Positions 8,061 through 15,997 of a stretch of DNA of 64,000 bases are shown one piece after another. The translations under genes were made by a program, and so were the position numbers. Source of the DNA: Chloroflexota bacterium (GTDB lineage: Bacteria > Chloroflexota > Ktedonobacteria > Ktedonobacterales > Ktedonobacteraceae). Under the pieces are notes generated by a model. It worked only from the letters and a program-made list of their open reading frames with translations, searched no databases and was not told the DNA's origin. Numbering within the stretch: the first letter of the stretch is position 1; each line of letters begins with the position of its first letter. The DNA lies in assembly GCA_902810755.1 (NCBI GenBank), contig CADDYT010000003.1, positions 62,001 to 126,000 of the forward strand, in the 5' to 3' direction.

Positions 8061-8660
8061 TTATCCTCGCGGCCCCTGACCCTGCTTTATATCTCGCAAA
8101 CCAGCCTGCACCTCGCGCACAGCCTCCTGTGGGGTCGCGGCAAAGCGGAGCAGGTCAAGGTCACTATCGCCGATTACCAGGTGCGCGCGTATGGCGGAGA
8201 TGAGCGGGGGCCAGCACTCGCCAAGCAGCACCAGGGGCTGAGCCTGTCGTTCGGTCTGGCTTGCCGCCCAGGCAACGGCCAGTTCTGAAAGCGTGCCAAC
8301 GCCTCCCGGCAAAGCAATGACAGCTGCGCAGCGCAGGATATGGTTCAAGCGGCTACCATAGTCTTCAGACCAGCGCAGGTCAGCATTCCACTCATTGGGC
8401 GTTATCGCCGACCAGTGGCGCATGGGCAGGCCGATGACAAAGCCACCTCGTTCGTGCGCGCCCCGGCTCACCGCTGCCATCAGGCCGCCATAGCCGCCGG
8501 TCACTATCACAAAACCGGCATCCGCCAGCAGTTCACCAAGCTCGTGTGCCAGCGCCCACCGGCGGTCGTCTTCGTTCAGACGGGCGGAGCCGAGAACGGC
8601 AATTTCAGGCTTGCCCATCACCGGCGGCCTGCCCTCGTCGACCTGTGGATCATTGCTCAT
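8061..8660 (-). CDS. LOG-family (SLOG Rossmann) protein, TIGR00725-like
   Basis: A 199-residue protein of the LOG/SLOG nucleotide-binding fold. It has VLGSARLNEDD near the start, VTGGYGGLMAAVSRGAHERGG in the middle, and ALPGGVGTLSELAVAW, the PGGxGTxxE signature, near residue 117. Members include cytokinin-activating nucleotide phosphoribohydrolases (LOG) and uncharacterised cofactor-carrier-like proteins; this one is closer to the latter by its short length. Its ATG overlaps the stop of the PfkB-SIS gene by four bases (ATGA), so the two are translationally coupled. That makes a role with the upstream sugar-phosphate enzyme plausible, for example in nucleotide or phosphosugar handling. No direct evidence exists in the sequence. 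Confidence 0.8.
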   Translation of the reverse strand: MSNDPQVDEGRPPVMGKPEIAVLGSARLNEDDRRWALAHELGELLADAGFVIVTGGYGGLMAAVSRGAHERGGFVIGLPMRHWSAITPNEWNADLRWSEDYGSRLNHILRCAAVIALPGGVGTLSELAVAWAASQTERQAQPLVLLGECWPPLISAIRAHLVIGDSDLDLLRFAATPQEAVREVQAGLRDIKQGQGPRG

Positions 8661-10786
8661 GCTGGCTCCCCCTCTGTGACGCGGTGAATCGTTTCGTAAT
8701 GTTCTCGCGCCGCTTCGGCATCAGGGAACTCGAAGCGTTCGAGGCCGCCGAGGCGGGCAAGGTAGAAGGCAAAGAGGCTGAGCGGCAGTGCTGCCAGTAG
8801 CGGTGAAAATTCCTCCGAGAGGCCGGGAGCGAGGGGCAGAAATGCGGACGGACTCTTTGCGGGTTTGACATCGCTGATGAAAGCCGACCGCGCGCCAATG
8901 AAATTCAGCTCGGAAAGAATTTCAGAGGCGCGATCAAACGAGGCCCCGGAGGGAGCAACCAGCAATACAGGCGTCCTCTTGCCGCTCACAAAATATTCTT
9001 CGTGCGCCCATTCCTCAATGTTTGTCGCCACACCCAGCTTCTGTGGCCCCTCGAAGAGCTTGGCGGCCCCGAATTGCGCCGTTGCCAGATTTGGCCCGGC
9101 GCCAAGAAATGTGATCCAGTTCTGTCCGGCGAATTGCTCTGCCAGCCTGCGCGTGGGTTCGTCCGTCTCTGCGAGCGTCTGCCGGGCCAGCGCGGGCGTG
9201 CTTTTCAGCAGCTTCCATGCCTCTGAGACATCGCGCCCGCGAACCTCAGCCCAGGCCAGCGCGAGATTGAGTAACGCGACGAGAATGGCAAGATAGGTGC
9301 TTGTTCCCGGCGAGTAGCCCAGCGTTGGCACAGAGAGTGGAAGGATATCCGTCGCTGTCTGTGCCAGTGGCGAATCAGAGTTGCCGGTGAGTACCAGTAC
9401 GCGATGGCCGAAGCGTCTGGCCTGTAAAGCAGCCTCGATGGTTCTGCCAACTTTGCCGGAAAAGGAGATGCAGGCGACGGCGCTGTGCGGCGGCAGATAG
9501 CGCACGCGGTAACGCGCCAGGTCGAGGGCATGTACGCCTTCGGCATCAATTCCGGCATGTTTCTGGAAAGTCAGGGCGGCTGCGGCCCCGGCAAACGCTG
9601 AGTCCCCGCAGCCGCAGAGATAGAGATGCTCAATGCCGCCCGTATGCAGCGCACGGGCCAGAGAAGCAATCGGCCCGGCTAACGCTTCGAGTTGTTCCGC
9701 CAGCAGGCGCGGAATCATAGCGATCTCCTGGCGCATGATCTCTGTGGCGCTGCTGATGCCGCGATCAGCGCCCGCTACCTGCGCATCCTTCTCCGGCACA
9801 GGCAGCAGAAGCACGGCAGGCGGCTCCGTGAGAAGGCGACTCTGCGCTGCGGCAGGTTCAACACGCGCCAGCGAGAGGGAGCCGAAGCTGGCAACGGCGT
9901 AGGAGGCTGAAATAACGCCGCGTTGCGCCGCCTTCAGCGCGTCATCGCCCAGCGAGAGGCCGGCGGCCAAACCGCCACAGAAGGCATCGCCCGCCCCCGT
10001 CACGTCCAGCACCGGGCCGGGTACAATCGCTACTTCGTGCAGCGTCTTTGTGGCCCTTTGCCAGACCAGCGCCCCTTTCTCGCCCATTTTGATGACAATG
10101 ATGGGTGTGGGCAGTTCAATAAGGCTGCTCAGCGCACGGAGCGGGTCATCATAGCCGACAAGGTCGGCCAGTTCGGAGCGGCTCGGCAGGAAAGCATCTA
10201 CCCTCGCTGCGAGAGCGCGCAGGCGTTGCCGATAGTCGGCAACGTAATCTTCGTGCGTATCGAGCGTGATGACGGCACGAGGGGCGATATGGCGCACCGT
10301 CTCCACGATAGCCTCTGCCGCGTCCAGGGGCATGGCCGTTACATGCACAACCGGCGGCGGCTCCCCTTCCAGCCAGGCGACAGGCAGGTCAGCAGGCTGC
10401 ACCGCCACCTCGCGTGATCGCTCTCGCGGCGTGCGATAGAGCCAGCGCCGCTCGCCGTTGGCCTCGTAAATCACCCAGTTGCGCACTGTGGGACCCGGAA
10501 TATCCACGATGCCGCCGGTTGCCACACCAAGCGCGTGCAGCGCGTCGCTGTGTTCGCGTGGAAAATCTTCTCCCCGCCGCGTCACCATGCCTACGGAAGG
10601 CTGCCAGAGGCGCGCGCCCAGCGTCGCGTAGATGCTATTGCCGCCCACGCTCGCCATTCGTGTCGTGCCATCCGGTAACACCACATCATCGATGGTCAAA
10701 TTTCCGACAACGATCACTCGCGGACGAGTCGGGGGAAATTCCCGCGACTCACCCTCTTCACGCGACCTGTTCGTTTCCATTGCCAT
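8657..10786 (-). CDS. fused PfkB-family sugar kinase and double-SIS sugar isomerase/deglycase (FrlD-FrlB-like)
   Basis: A 709-residue two-domain protein. Residues 22-310 are a PfkB/ribokinase-type kinase: the N-terminal VGNLTIDDVVLPDG, the substrate-binding ASVGGNSIYATLGARLW (residues 45-61), and the anion hole with catalytic base DVTGAGDAFCGGLAAG (261-276). A linker at about 311-345 follows. Residues 350-709 carry two SIS domains of the GlmS/FrlB kind: LYLCGCGDSAFAGAAAALT, SFSGKVGRTIEAA, and EEWAHEEYF near the presumed catalytic site. In fructoselysine catabolism, FrlD phosphorylates the Amadori product and FrlB (SIS) cleaves it to glucose-6-phosphate and an amino acid. Here both activities would be in one chain. 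The start at 10786 has GGAG nine bases upstream. The neighbouring APC permease and GntR regulator match FrlA and FrlR in type. Substrate assignment is inference; an amino-sugar substrate is the main alternative. Confidence 0.8.
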   Translation of the reverse strand: MAMETNRSREEGESREFPPTRPRVIVVGNLTIDDVVLPDGTTRMASVGGNSIYATLGARLWQPSVGMVTRRGEDFPREHSDALHALGVATGGIVDIPGPTVRNWVIYEANGERRWLYRTPRERSREVAVQPADLPVAWLEGEPPPVVHVTAMPLDAAEAIVETVRHIAPRAVITLDTHEDYVADYRQRLRALAARVDAFLPSRSELADLVGYDDPLRALSSLIELPTPIIVIKMGEKGALVWQRATKTLHEVAIVPGPVLDVTGAGDAFCGGLAAGLSLGDDALKAAQRGVISASYAVASFGSLSLARVEPAAAQSRLLTEPPAVLLLPVPEKDAQVAGADRGISSATEIMRQEIAMIPRLLAEQLEALAGPIASLARALHTGGIEHLYLCGCGDSAFAGAAAALTFQKHAGIDAEGVHALDLARYRVRYLPPHSAVACISFSGKVGRTIEAALQARRFGHRVLVLTGNSDSPLAQTATDILPLSVPTLGYSPGTSTYLAILVALLNLALAWAEVRGRDVSEAWKLLKSTPALARQTLAETDEPTRRLAEQFAGQNWITFLGAGPNLATAQFGAAKLFEGPQKLGVATNIEEWAHEEYFVSGKRTPVLLVAPSGASFDRASEILSELNFIGARSAFISDVKPAKSPSAFLPLAPGLSEEFSPLLAALPLSLFAFYLARLGGLERFEFPDAEAAREHYETIHRVTEGEPA

Positions 10787-10792
10787 ATACGC

Positions 10793-12457
10793 TTACTCCG
10801 GGGGAATCTCACGGTACGACAGGCTCAGATCAACGCCTTGATTACGATTAATCAGGTAGGCGACGACGTACCAGATGATGCCCACAACCACGACGCCAAT
10901 CATGAAGGAGAGCGACAGGCGGGCCGTTACGCCAAAAGTTGAGTTGATCGTGCTGTTGAAAATGAACAGCAGCATGAGCGCGCCCAGCACAATCACGCCA
11001 CCAATACCGGCCAGCGTCACGGTGGGAATGCCGAAGATTCTGTGGCCGCCAGCCGCTTCCCAGACGTGGCGCAGACGGAAAGGGAAGACGATGCCAGCAA
11101 TCGAGACGAGAATGAAGGCGGCGATTTGCGCCAGCAGCGCGCCAAGCAGGCTCGCCTGTGGAATCGTGACGAGGGCAATCAGGGCCAGCGTTCCTGTCAC
11201 TGTGCAGAAAATGATAGCTTTGACAGGCGAGTGGAATCGCTCGCTGACATCGCCCAGCGGCTCCGGTATCATGCGGTCAACCGCCCAGGCCAGCATGTAG
11301 CGCGTGGCCTGAAGCTCTGAGAGCGGGGTGCCCATCAAGGCCCAGAAGATGAAGCCGATACCGATGAAAAGCGGCACCAGCACATTGCCGGTCAGCAGGC
11401 TCACAATGAAGTTGAAGCTTGGCGAGAGATTACCGGGCAGGTTGAGCAGGCTCGGATTATTGTTGGCGAGATAGCCAACGCTGCCAATCCAGTTGACGCC
11501 GACAGCCCCCGTGAAGGCCAGCACAAGCAGGGCCAGCATCAGGCCGTTAATCAGCACGCCACCCACCATCGCCAGGTACTGCGAGCGCGCTGCCCGCTTG
11601 ACCTCGCCGCCAATCTGCGCCGACCCCTGAGCGTAGCCAACGACGAAAAACACCCAGGGCAGCATGAGCAGCGTATCGGTCAGGCTGAAGCCGTGAGGCA
11701 AGGTGTAGCCGTTCTTCACCGCCGTCGGGATGACCTGGTTGAACATTAAACCCTTGTGTTGCGCAGCAAAGGCATTCCAGGCGTTCTGAATATTGCCGCC
11801 ATCAAAGAGCAGGAGCAGGAAAGCCAGAATGATGCTGCCGCCGGCGAAAAAGAAAAACACCTTTTGCCAGCGCCAGAAGCTCTGGCCGCCCAGGATGAGC
11901 AGCACGGCGAAGCCGACGTTGATGAGCAGGCCGATGATGAGTACCCACCACTGCGTCGTGATGCCCAGGATGGGGAACGAGGCCAGTAAATTGTTGCTCA
12001 CCTCAATCCAGCCATTCTGCCCGGTGGCCGCGCCGATGGTGGAGAGGGCAACAGGGACGGCAAAGGTGAGAGCGAACCAGGCGTTGAAACCGATCCAGAA
12101 GAAGATCAGCCACATGCCCTGACTCCAGCCGAGCAACCAGCCCAGGAAGGGATGCAAGGCGCGGCTGACAAAGACGTAGTCGCCGCCGGAACGCGGCATA
12201 GCGGCGGCGAACGTAGAGTAGACCCACAGCAAGGTAAAGGCCATCAGTAGCGTGCCGATGATAACCGCGAGCAGCATGTTTCCCTGCGGAAAATCGGCGG
12301 GCGCCTGCAAGAAGAGAAAAACGGCCCCGACGGCAATATTCATGCCAAAGGTGTTCATAATGAACGCATCCAGCACCGATACCTCACGTACCAGCCCGGT
12401 CGCATTACGCAGAAATAGCTTACCCTGATTGATAGGAACCGGAGAAGCCTTACTCAT
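10793..12457 (-). CDS. APC-superfamily amino acid/amine permease (FrlA-like by context)
   Basis: A 554-residue permease with about 12-14 hydrophobic segments. Helix 1 begins near residue 25 (VREVSVLDAFIMNTFGMNIA) and the family's GGDYVFVSRALHPFLGW, equivalent to the PxxGGxYxY region, lies near residue 90. It should import an amino acid or glycated amino acid by proton symport. The GntR gene overlaps it by 8 bases upstream, and the kinase-SIS gene starts 6 bases after its stop, so this is a tight operon. GAGGAGGG precedes the ATG. E. coli FrlA, the fructoselysine importer, belongs to the same superfamily, which supports import of an Amadori compound here. The sequence alone does not fix the substrate. 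Confidence 0.85.
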   Translation of the reverse strand: MSKASPVPINQGKLFLRNATGLVREVSVLDAFIMNTFGMNIAVGAVFLFLQAPADFPQGNMLLAVIIGTLLMAFTLLWVYSTFAAAMPRSGGDYVFVSRALHPFLGWLLGWSQGMWLIFFWIGFNAWFALTFAVPVALSTIGAATGQNGWIEVSNNLLASFPILGITTQWWVLIIGLLINVGFAVLLILGGQSFWRWQKVFFFFAGGSIILAFLLLLFDGGNIQNAWNAFAAQHKGLMFNQVIPTAVKNGYTLPHGFSLTDTLLMLPWVFFVVGYAQGSAQIGGEVKRAARSQYLAMVGGVLINGLMLALLVLAFTGAVGVNWIGSVGYLANNNPSLLNLPGNLSPSFNFIVSLLTGNVLVPLFIGIGFIFWALMGTPLSELQATRYMLAWAVDRMIPEPLGDVSERFHSPVKAIIFCTVTGTLALIALVTIPQASLLGALLAQIAAFILVSIAGIVFPFRLRHVWEAAGGHRIFGIPTVTLAGIGGVIVLGALMLLFIFNSTINSTFGVTARLSLSFMIGVVVVGIIWYVVAYLINRNQGVDLSLSYREIPPE

Positions 12458-13304
12458 GATTTTTGCCCTCCTCTGTCCCCGGCGTGCCGATCAGGTGCAG
12501 GACACGATCATCGCGCCGGAAACTCTCAATGGTGAAACGGAAACGGTCGGCTCGATAGAGTACCTGTGAGAACTCCACAAACTTGCCTGTTACGTCATAG
12601 GTTTTCCCCTCCACTTGCAACAACGGCGTTCCCGGCGCAATGCTCAGTGCCCTCGACTGGTTACCACGAGCGCGCACGACCTCAATCGTGCTTTCGGCCC
12701 GCGCCAGTACAATGCCATATCGCTCCTCCAGCGTCCGGTAAAGCGAGCGCCCGTTGAGGTCGAGCGTCTCCAGACCGGGAACCAGGCGCGCCGGGATGCA
12801 GGACAAAAGCAGGGCAACAGGCTTGCCTTCGAGCAGGGCCACCCGTTGGAGCAAGAAAAATGGCTGCTCTTTCACATCCAGTACGGTGCGCAGGGCCGCC
12901 GGAACCGCGTCAATTTTCTGCTCGACCACACGCAGGTCGGCATGCAAACCTTTGGCGCGCATACTCTCCGAGAAACTGGAAAGAATGCTGATCTTCTCCT
13001 CCACCTTCTGCTCGCGCACGAATGTCCCACGACCCGGAACGCGGTAGAGATAGCCTTCTTTGACAAGGTCCAGTATTGCCTGCCGCACAGGCGCCAGGCT
13101 AATGCCAAAACGGGCCGCATACTCGCGCTCTTGCAACAATTGCTGGCCGTGCTGTAACTCCCCCCGCTCAATACAGCCCAGCAGATAATTGCGCACCTGC
13201 AGGTGCAAAGGAACCGGCGCGTCGCGGTTCACAGGCATAATCTCTCCATGCTGCCCGCCCTCATAGAAAGATGCCATCATCTCATCATCGCGATTGACAT
13301 TCAT
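12450..13304 (-). CDS. GntR-family (HutC/UTRA subfamily) transcriptional regulator, FrlR-like by context
   Basis: A 284-residue regulator. The winged helix spans about residues 20-95: PVPLHLQVRNYLLGCIERGE, then QERE-AARFGISLAPVRQAI and YRVPGRGTFV. The UTRA effector domain follows (residues 100-280), with typical KPVALLLSCIPARLVPGLE and YGIVLARAESTIEV. UTRA domains bind small molecules, often phosphorylated sugars. The ATG at 13304 has AAGGGAG upstream; a longer reading frame would run through the promoter. It heads the operon with the permease and kinase-SIS fusion, and probably controls it through the A+T-rich promoter just upstream. FrlR of the E. coli and B. subtilis fructosamine systems is of the same type. 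Confidence 0.88.
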   Translation of the reverse strand: MNVNRDDEMMASFYEGGQHGEIMPVNRDAPVPLHLQVRNYLLGCIERGELQHGQQLLQEREYAARFGISLAPVRQAILDLVKEGYLYRVPGRGTFVREQKVEEKISILSSFSESMRAKGLHADLRVVEQKIDAVPAALRTVLDVKEQPFFLLQRVALLEGKPVALLLSCIPARLVPGLETLDLNGRSLYRTLEERYGIVLARAESTIEVVRARGNQSRALSIAPGTPLLQVEGKTYDVTGKFVEFSQVLYRADRFRFTIESFRRDDRVLHLIGTPGTEEGKNHE

Positions 13305-13332
13305 CAGCAGCTCCCTTTCAGATATATATAAT

Positions 13333-13361
13333 ATTATAATATAATAATATGAGCAAGTCAA
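13333..13361 (-). promoter_or_regulatory. promoter of the gntR-permease-kinase/SIS operon with an A+T palindrome
   Basis: Minus strand TTGACT, a 17-base spacer and a perfect TATAAT. The -10 region is embedded in about 30 bases of almost pure A+T with local dyad symmetry (ATATTATAATAT), a likely GntR operator. No other stretch in the window is so A+T-rich. Confidence 0.75.
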
Positions 13362-13570
13362 TACCCCAACAACAGAGTTGTTCAGCAACATTTGCGCATT
13401 CTGGAATAACCCGTACTGTGCCATTGTTGTCCTCTACAGAACGGGCCATTGCCTGAAACCCCCGGCATGCCCGGGTTCTGATCGTGAAAAGCAATGATAT
13501 CGTATACTCTAAAAAAGGGAAAAGTGAATCGCTCGTATTTCCCTGATGATTGAGATTAAAGGAGCCACCT

Positions 13571-14179
13571 ATGCAATTATTCGGCAAGAAGTCCGCGACC
13601 GAGCTTGAGAAGCGTGCCGATGGGCGGGATCGTTTGCCGCCGGGACAGTACCTGACGAAAAAGTGGCCGGTATTGAGCTATGAATCCACGCCAAAGCAGT
13701 TACCGGCAAACTGGAAATTGAAAATCTCCGGCCTGGTGGAGCATCCGTTTGAACTGAACTGGGAAGAGTTTCTCGCGCTGCCGCGCACCGTGCTGACGGC
13801 TGATTTCCACTGCGTGACCACGTGGAGTCGCTACGATAACACGTGGGAGGGCGTGCATATTCGCGAAATTTTGCAGCGCGCAAAGCCCTTACCGCAGGCG
13901 CAGTACGTCATGGCCCACTCGTGGACCGGCTACACCACCAACATACCCTTCGCCGACCTCAACGACGATGATGTATTGATCGCCATCAAACATGACGGCA
14001 AAGACCTGGAACCCGATCATGGCGGTCCGGTACGGCTGATTGTGCCGAAGCTGTACGCCTACAAAAGCGCGAAATGGCTCGATGGGCTGGAATTTATGGA
14101 ACGCGACCGCCCCGGCTTCTGGGAGCAGCGCGGCTACCACAACCACGCCGACCCCTGGCAGGAGGAACGCTACTGGTGA
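13571..14179 (+). CDS. sulfite-oxidase-like molybdopterin oxidoreductase (YuiH type)
   Basis: A 202-residue protein of the single-domain sulfite oxidase fold that binds the Mo-molybdopterin cofactor. The region around the cofactor-ligating Cys reads ADFHCVTTWSRYDNTWEGV, and RLIVPKLYAYKSAKWLDGLE is the other family hallmark. The dimerisation domain of true sulfite oxidases is absent, and no signal peptide is seen, so it should be cytoplasmic. The ATG at 13571 follows AAAGGAG. The substrate and redox partner are unknown. It reads toward the lanthipeptide cluster but is separated from it by a palindrome and a strong terminator, so it is probably independent. Confidence 0.88.
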   Translation: MQLFGKKSATELEKRADGRDRLPPGQYLTKKWPVLSYESTPKQLPANWKLKISGLVEHPFELNWEEFLALPRTVLTADFHCVTTWSRYDNTWEGVHIREILQRAKPLPQAQYVMAHSWTGYTTNIPFADLNDDDVLIAIKHDGKDLEPDHGGPVRLIVPKLYAYKSAKWLDGLEFMERDRPGFWEQRGYHNHADPWQEERYW

Positions 14180-14188
14180 ACTCACTCC

Positions 14189-14270
14189 TGTCATTCTGAG
14201 CGCGACGAAGAATCTGAGGTGGGCCACCACGATCTGGTGCCTCGGATTCTTCACCGCGCTCAGAATGATA
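14189..14270. repeat. family A palindrome, long form
   Basis: The left arm begins TGTCATTCTGAGCGCGACGA and the right arm is its near-complement, running through GATTCTTCACCGCGCTCAGA. A loop of about 20 bases separates them. It starts 10 bases after the molybdoenzyme stop codon. Confidence 0.8.
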
Positions 14271-14315
14271 TCCGAGGGGATGTTTTTCATGGTATGACAG
14301 GCGTGAGTCCACGAT

Positions 14316-14352
14316 GTATCCTCTTTAGCGTGTCTAAAGAGGATACTTTTTT
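14316..14352 (+). terminator. strong intrinsic terminator, possible attenuator of lanA
   Basis: A perfect 13-base-pair stem (GTATCCTCTTTAG with its complement), a 5-base loop and six Ts. The run ends about 32 bases before the lanA start codon and about 20 before its ribosome-binding site. There is little room for a promoter after it, so lanA transcription may have to pass through it. Confidence 0.85.
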
Positions 14353-14384
14353 GTGGCGTCTATTTGACCTTCCGGGAGATTATG

Positions 14385-14606
14385 ATGATGCAAGATGACG
14401 AATTTGATCTGGATGTGCGCCTCACCTTTGCGCGGCGCGACGAGCCGGTTTTTCAGACGGATGATAGCTGCGTGACGCAGTGTGATACCTGTGTCGGCAC
14501 CTGCGGGCAGACCTGTGATACCTGTGGCAACTCCTGCGGCGATACCTGCGACCCGACCTGTATGACCTGCGGACACACCGCCTGCGACACCTGCATGTGC
14601 GCGTAA
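14385..14606 (+). CDS. lanA: class I lanthipeptide precursor with Thr-Cys repeats
   Basis: A 73-residue precursor (MMQDDEFDLDVRL...). FDLD at residues 7-10 matches the F-N/D-L-D leader box recognised by class I dehydratases. After a short leader, the last 50 residues hold 13 Cys and 13 Ser/Thr, mostly as TC pairs spaced by two residues, for example DTC-VG-TC-GQ-TC-DTC, ending DTCMCA. LanB would dehydrate Ser/Thr and LanC would join them to Cys, giving up to 13 thioether rings. Adjacent T-C pairs cannot ring with each other, so the rings must interlock or span neighbours. ATGs at 14382, 14385 and 14388 are all possible; GGGAG at 14374 best fits 14385. lanC begins 4 bases after the stop. Without the neighbours it could be mistaken for a metallothionein-like protein. 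No leader protease site is recognisable. Confidence 0.88.
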   Translation: MMQDDEFDLDVRLTFARRDEPVFQTDDSCVTQCDTCVGTCGQTCDTCGNSCGDTCDPTCMTCGHTACDTCMCA

Positions 14607-14610
14607 CACT

Positions 14611-15981
14611 ATGCTCAACACACAGACATGTTCCTGGCAGCCACAACTCGCAACAGAGCAAAGAGCCAGAGCAACGGAAATCGCGCGTGAAATCGCGGCT
14701 CGCCTGCGCGAACGTGGCAACATCGTGGCCGCGTATGAGGCAGCGCAGCAGCAAACAGCCTTTCCGCGCTCTGTCTCCTGGCAACCCTACACACTTGCGC
14801 AGGGCGATGCCGGTCTCGCCCTGCTCTGCGGCTATCTGGATGCCTGTTTTCCAGGTAAGGGCTGGGATGTGACCGGGTATCGTTACCTTGAGATCGCGGC
14901 ACGGGCAGCAGAGCAACACTCCAACTTACCGGCAGGGTTGTTCTCCGGCCTCAGCGGCCTGACCTTTGCCGTCGAGTACCTCTCTCAAGGTGGGAAACGA
15001 TACCGCAAACTCCTGGCAGCTTGCGAGGAAACGCTCTTTCCCCGGATCATTGCCCTTGCTTCCTGTCTCTGCACGCAAACCCATGACATTGCGGTAAGCC
15101 AGTTCGACCTGATCTCCGGTCTCAGCGGCATGGGTGCCTACCTGTTGCGCCGCAAGGGTGTGGCCGGGGCGCGTCCGGCTCTGGAAGCTATACTGCACAG
15201 CCTTGTCAACTTAATGGCAGAAGACACCGAAACTGCTTTGCCACGCTGGTATACGCCTGCCCACCTTCTATGGGACGAGGCAACGAGGCAGCTCTACCCC
15301 TACGGCAACCTGAATTGCGGACTCGCGCACGGCATTCCCGGCCCCCTCGGGTTGCTCTCCCTCGCCCACCTTGCCAGTATCAGTGTGGATGAGGTAGAAG
15401 AGGCCATCGCAGGCAACGCAGACTGGCTTTTGCGACACCGCATGGACGATCAGTGGGGTGTCAACTGGCCCACGGCAGTAGCTATAACAGCGGATGGTAC
15501 AGTACCCGCACATGCGCCCGCTACGCTGGCCGCGCCATTTGAGCCGAGCCGCAGCGCGTGGTGCTATGGCAGTCCGGGCATCGCCCGCGCCCTCTGGTTC
15601 GCGGGTGAGGCGCTCAATCGTGACGAGTATCGCGAAGTGGCAGTTGCGGCAATGGAAGCGGTCTATCGTCGTCCACTGCCGGTGCGGCGCATCGATTCCC
15701 CTACCTTCTGTCACGGGATCGCCGGACTTCTGCAAATCACCCTGCGCTTCGCGCACGATACCGGCCTGCCCTGCTTTACCGAAGCGGCACAAACACTGAC
15801 TGAACAACTTCTTTCCCTCTACGATCCCGGTGCTTTGCTCGGCTACTACAGCCTTGAGCCGGGCAATAAGCGCGTCGAGCAGCCGGGGCTGCTCGACGGC
15901 GTTCCGGGTGTTGTGCTGGTCTTGCTGGCAGCGACCAGTCGCGTTGAACCAACCTGGGATCGCCTGTTCCTTTTGTCATGA
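14611..15981 (+). CDS. lanC: lanthionine cyclase LanC
   Basis: A 456-residue zinc-dependent cyclase that adds Cys thiols to dehydroalanine and dehydrobutyrine to form lanthionine rings. The alpha/alpha-barrel repeats show as FSGLSGLTFAVEYL, LISGLSGMGAYLL and GLAHGIPGPLGLLSLAH. The zinc ligands are Cys318 (AWCYGSPGIARAL), Cys367 and His368 (SPTFCHGIAGLL), in the same order as in NisC. The His of GLAHGIPG, near residue 240, matches the catalytic His region. It is somewhat longer than NisC (about 415), through an N-terminal extension. It starts 4 bases after lanA and lanB follows 16 bases after it, so the three genes form one operon. Confidence 0.93.
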   Translation: MLNTQTCSWQPQLATEQRARATEIAREIAARLRERGNIVAAYEAAQQQTAFPRSVSWQPYTLAQGDAGLALLCGYLDACFPGKGWDVTGYRYLEIAARAAEQHSNLPAGLFSGLSGLTFAVEYLSQGGKRYRKLLAACEETLFPRIIALASCLCTQTHDIAVSQFDLISGLSGMGAYLLRRKGVAGARPALEAILHSLVNLMAEDTETALPRWYTPAHLLWDEATRQLYPYGNLNCGLAHGIPGPLGLLSLAHLASISVDEVEEAIAGNADWLLRHRMDDQWGVNWPTAVAITADGTVPAHAPATLAAPFEPSRSAWCYGSPGIARALWFAGEALNRDEYREVAVAAMEAVYRRPLPVRRIDSPTFCHGIAGLLQITLRFAHDTGLPCFTEAAQTLTEQLLSLYDPGALLGYYSLEPGNKRVEQPGLLDGVPGVVLVLLAATSRVEPTWDRLFLLS

Positions 15982-15997
15982 GGGAGGCTCGAACAAG

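Noticed and set aside
14364..14384. Earlier start for lanA at 14364 (MTFREI).
   Set aside because: It would place the ribosome-binding site GGGAG inside the coding region and add residues not needed before the FDLD leader box.
14385..14606. Metallothionein-like metal-binding protein.
   Set aside because: The FDLD leader box, equal Ser/Thr and Cys counts, and the lanC-lanB genes directly after it favour a lanthipeptide precursor.
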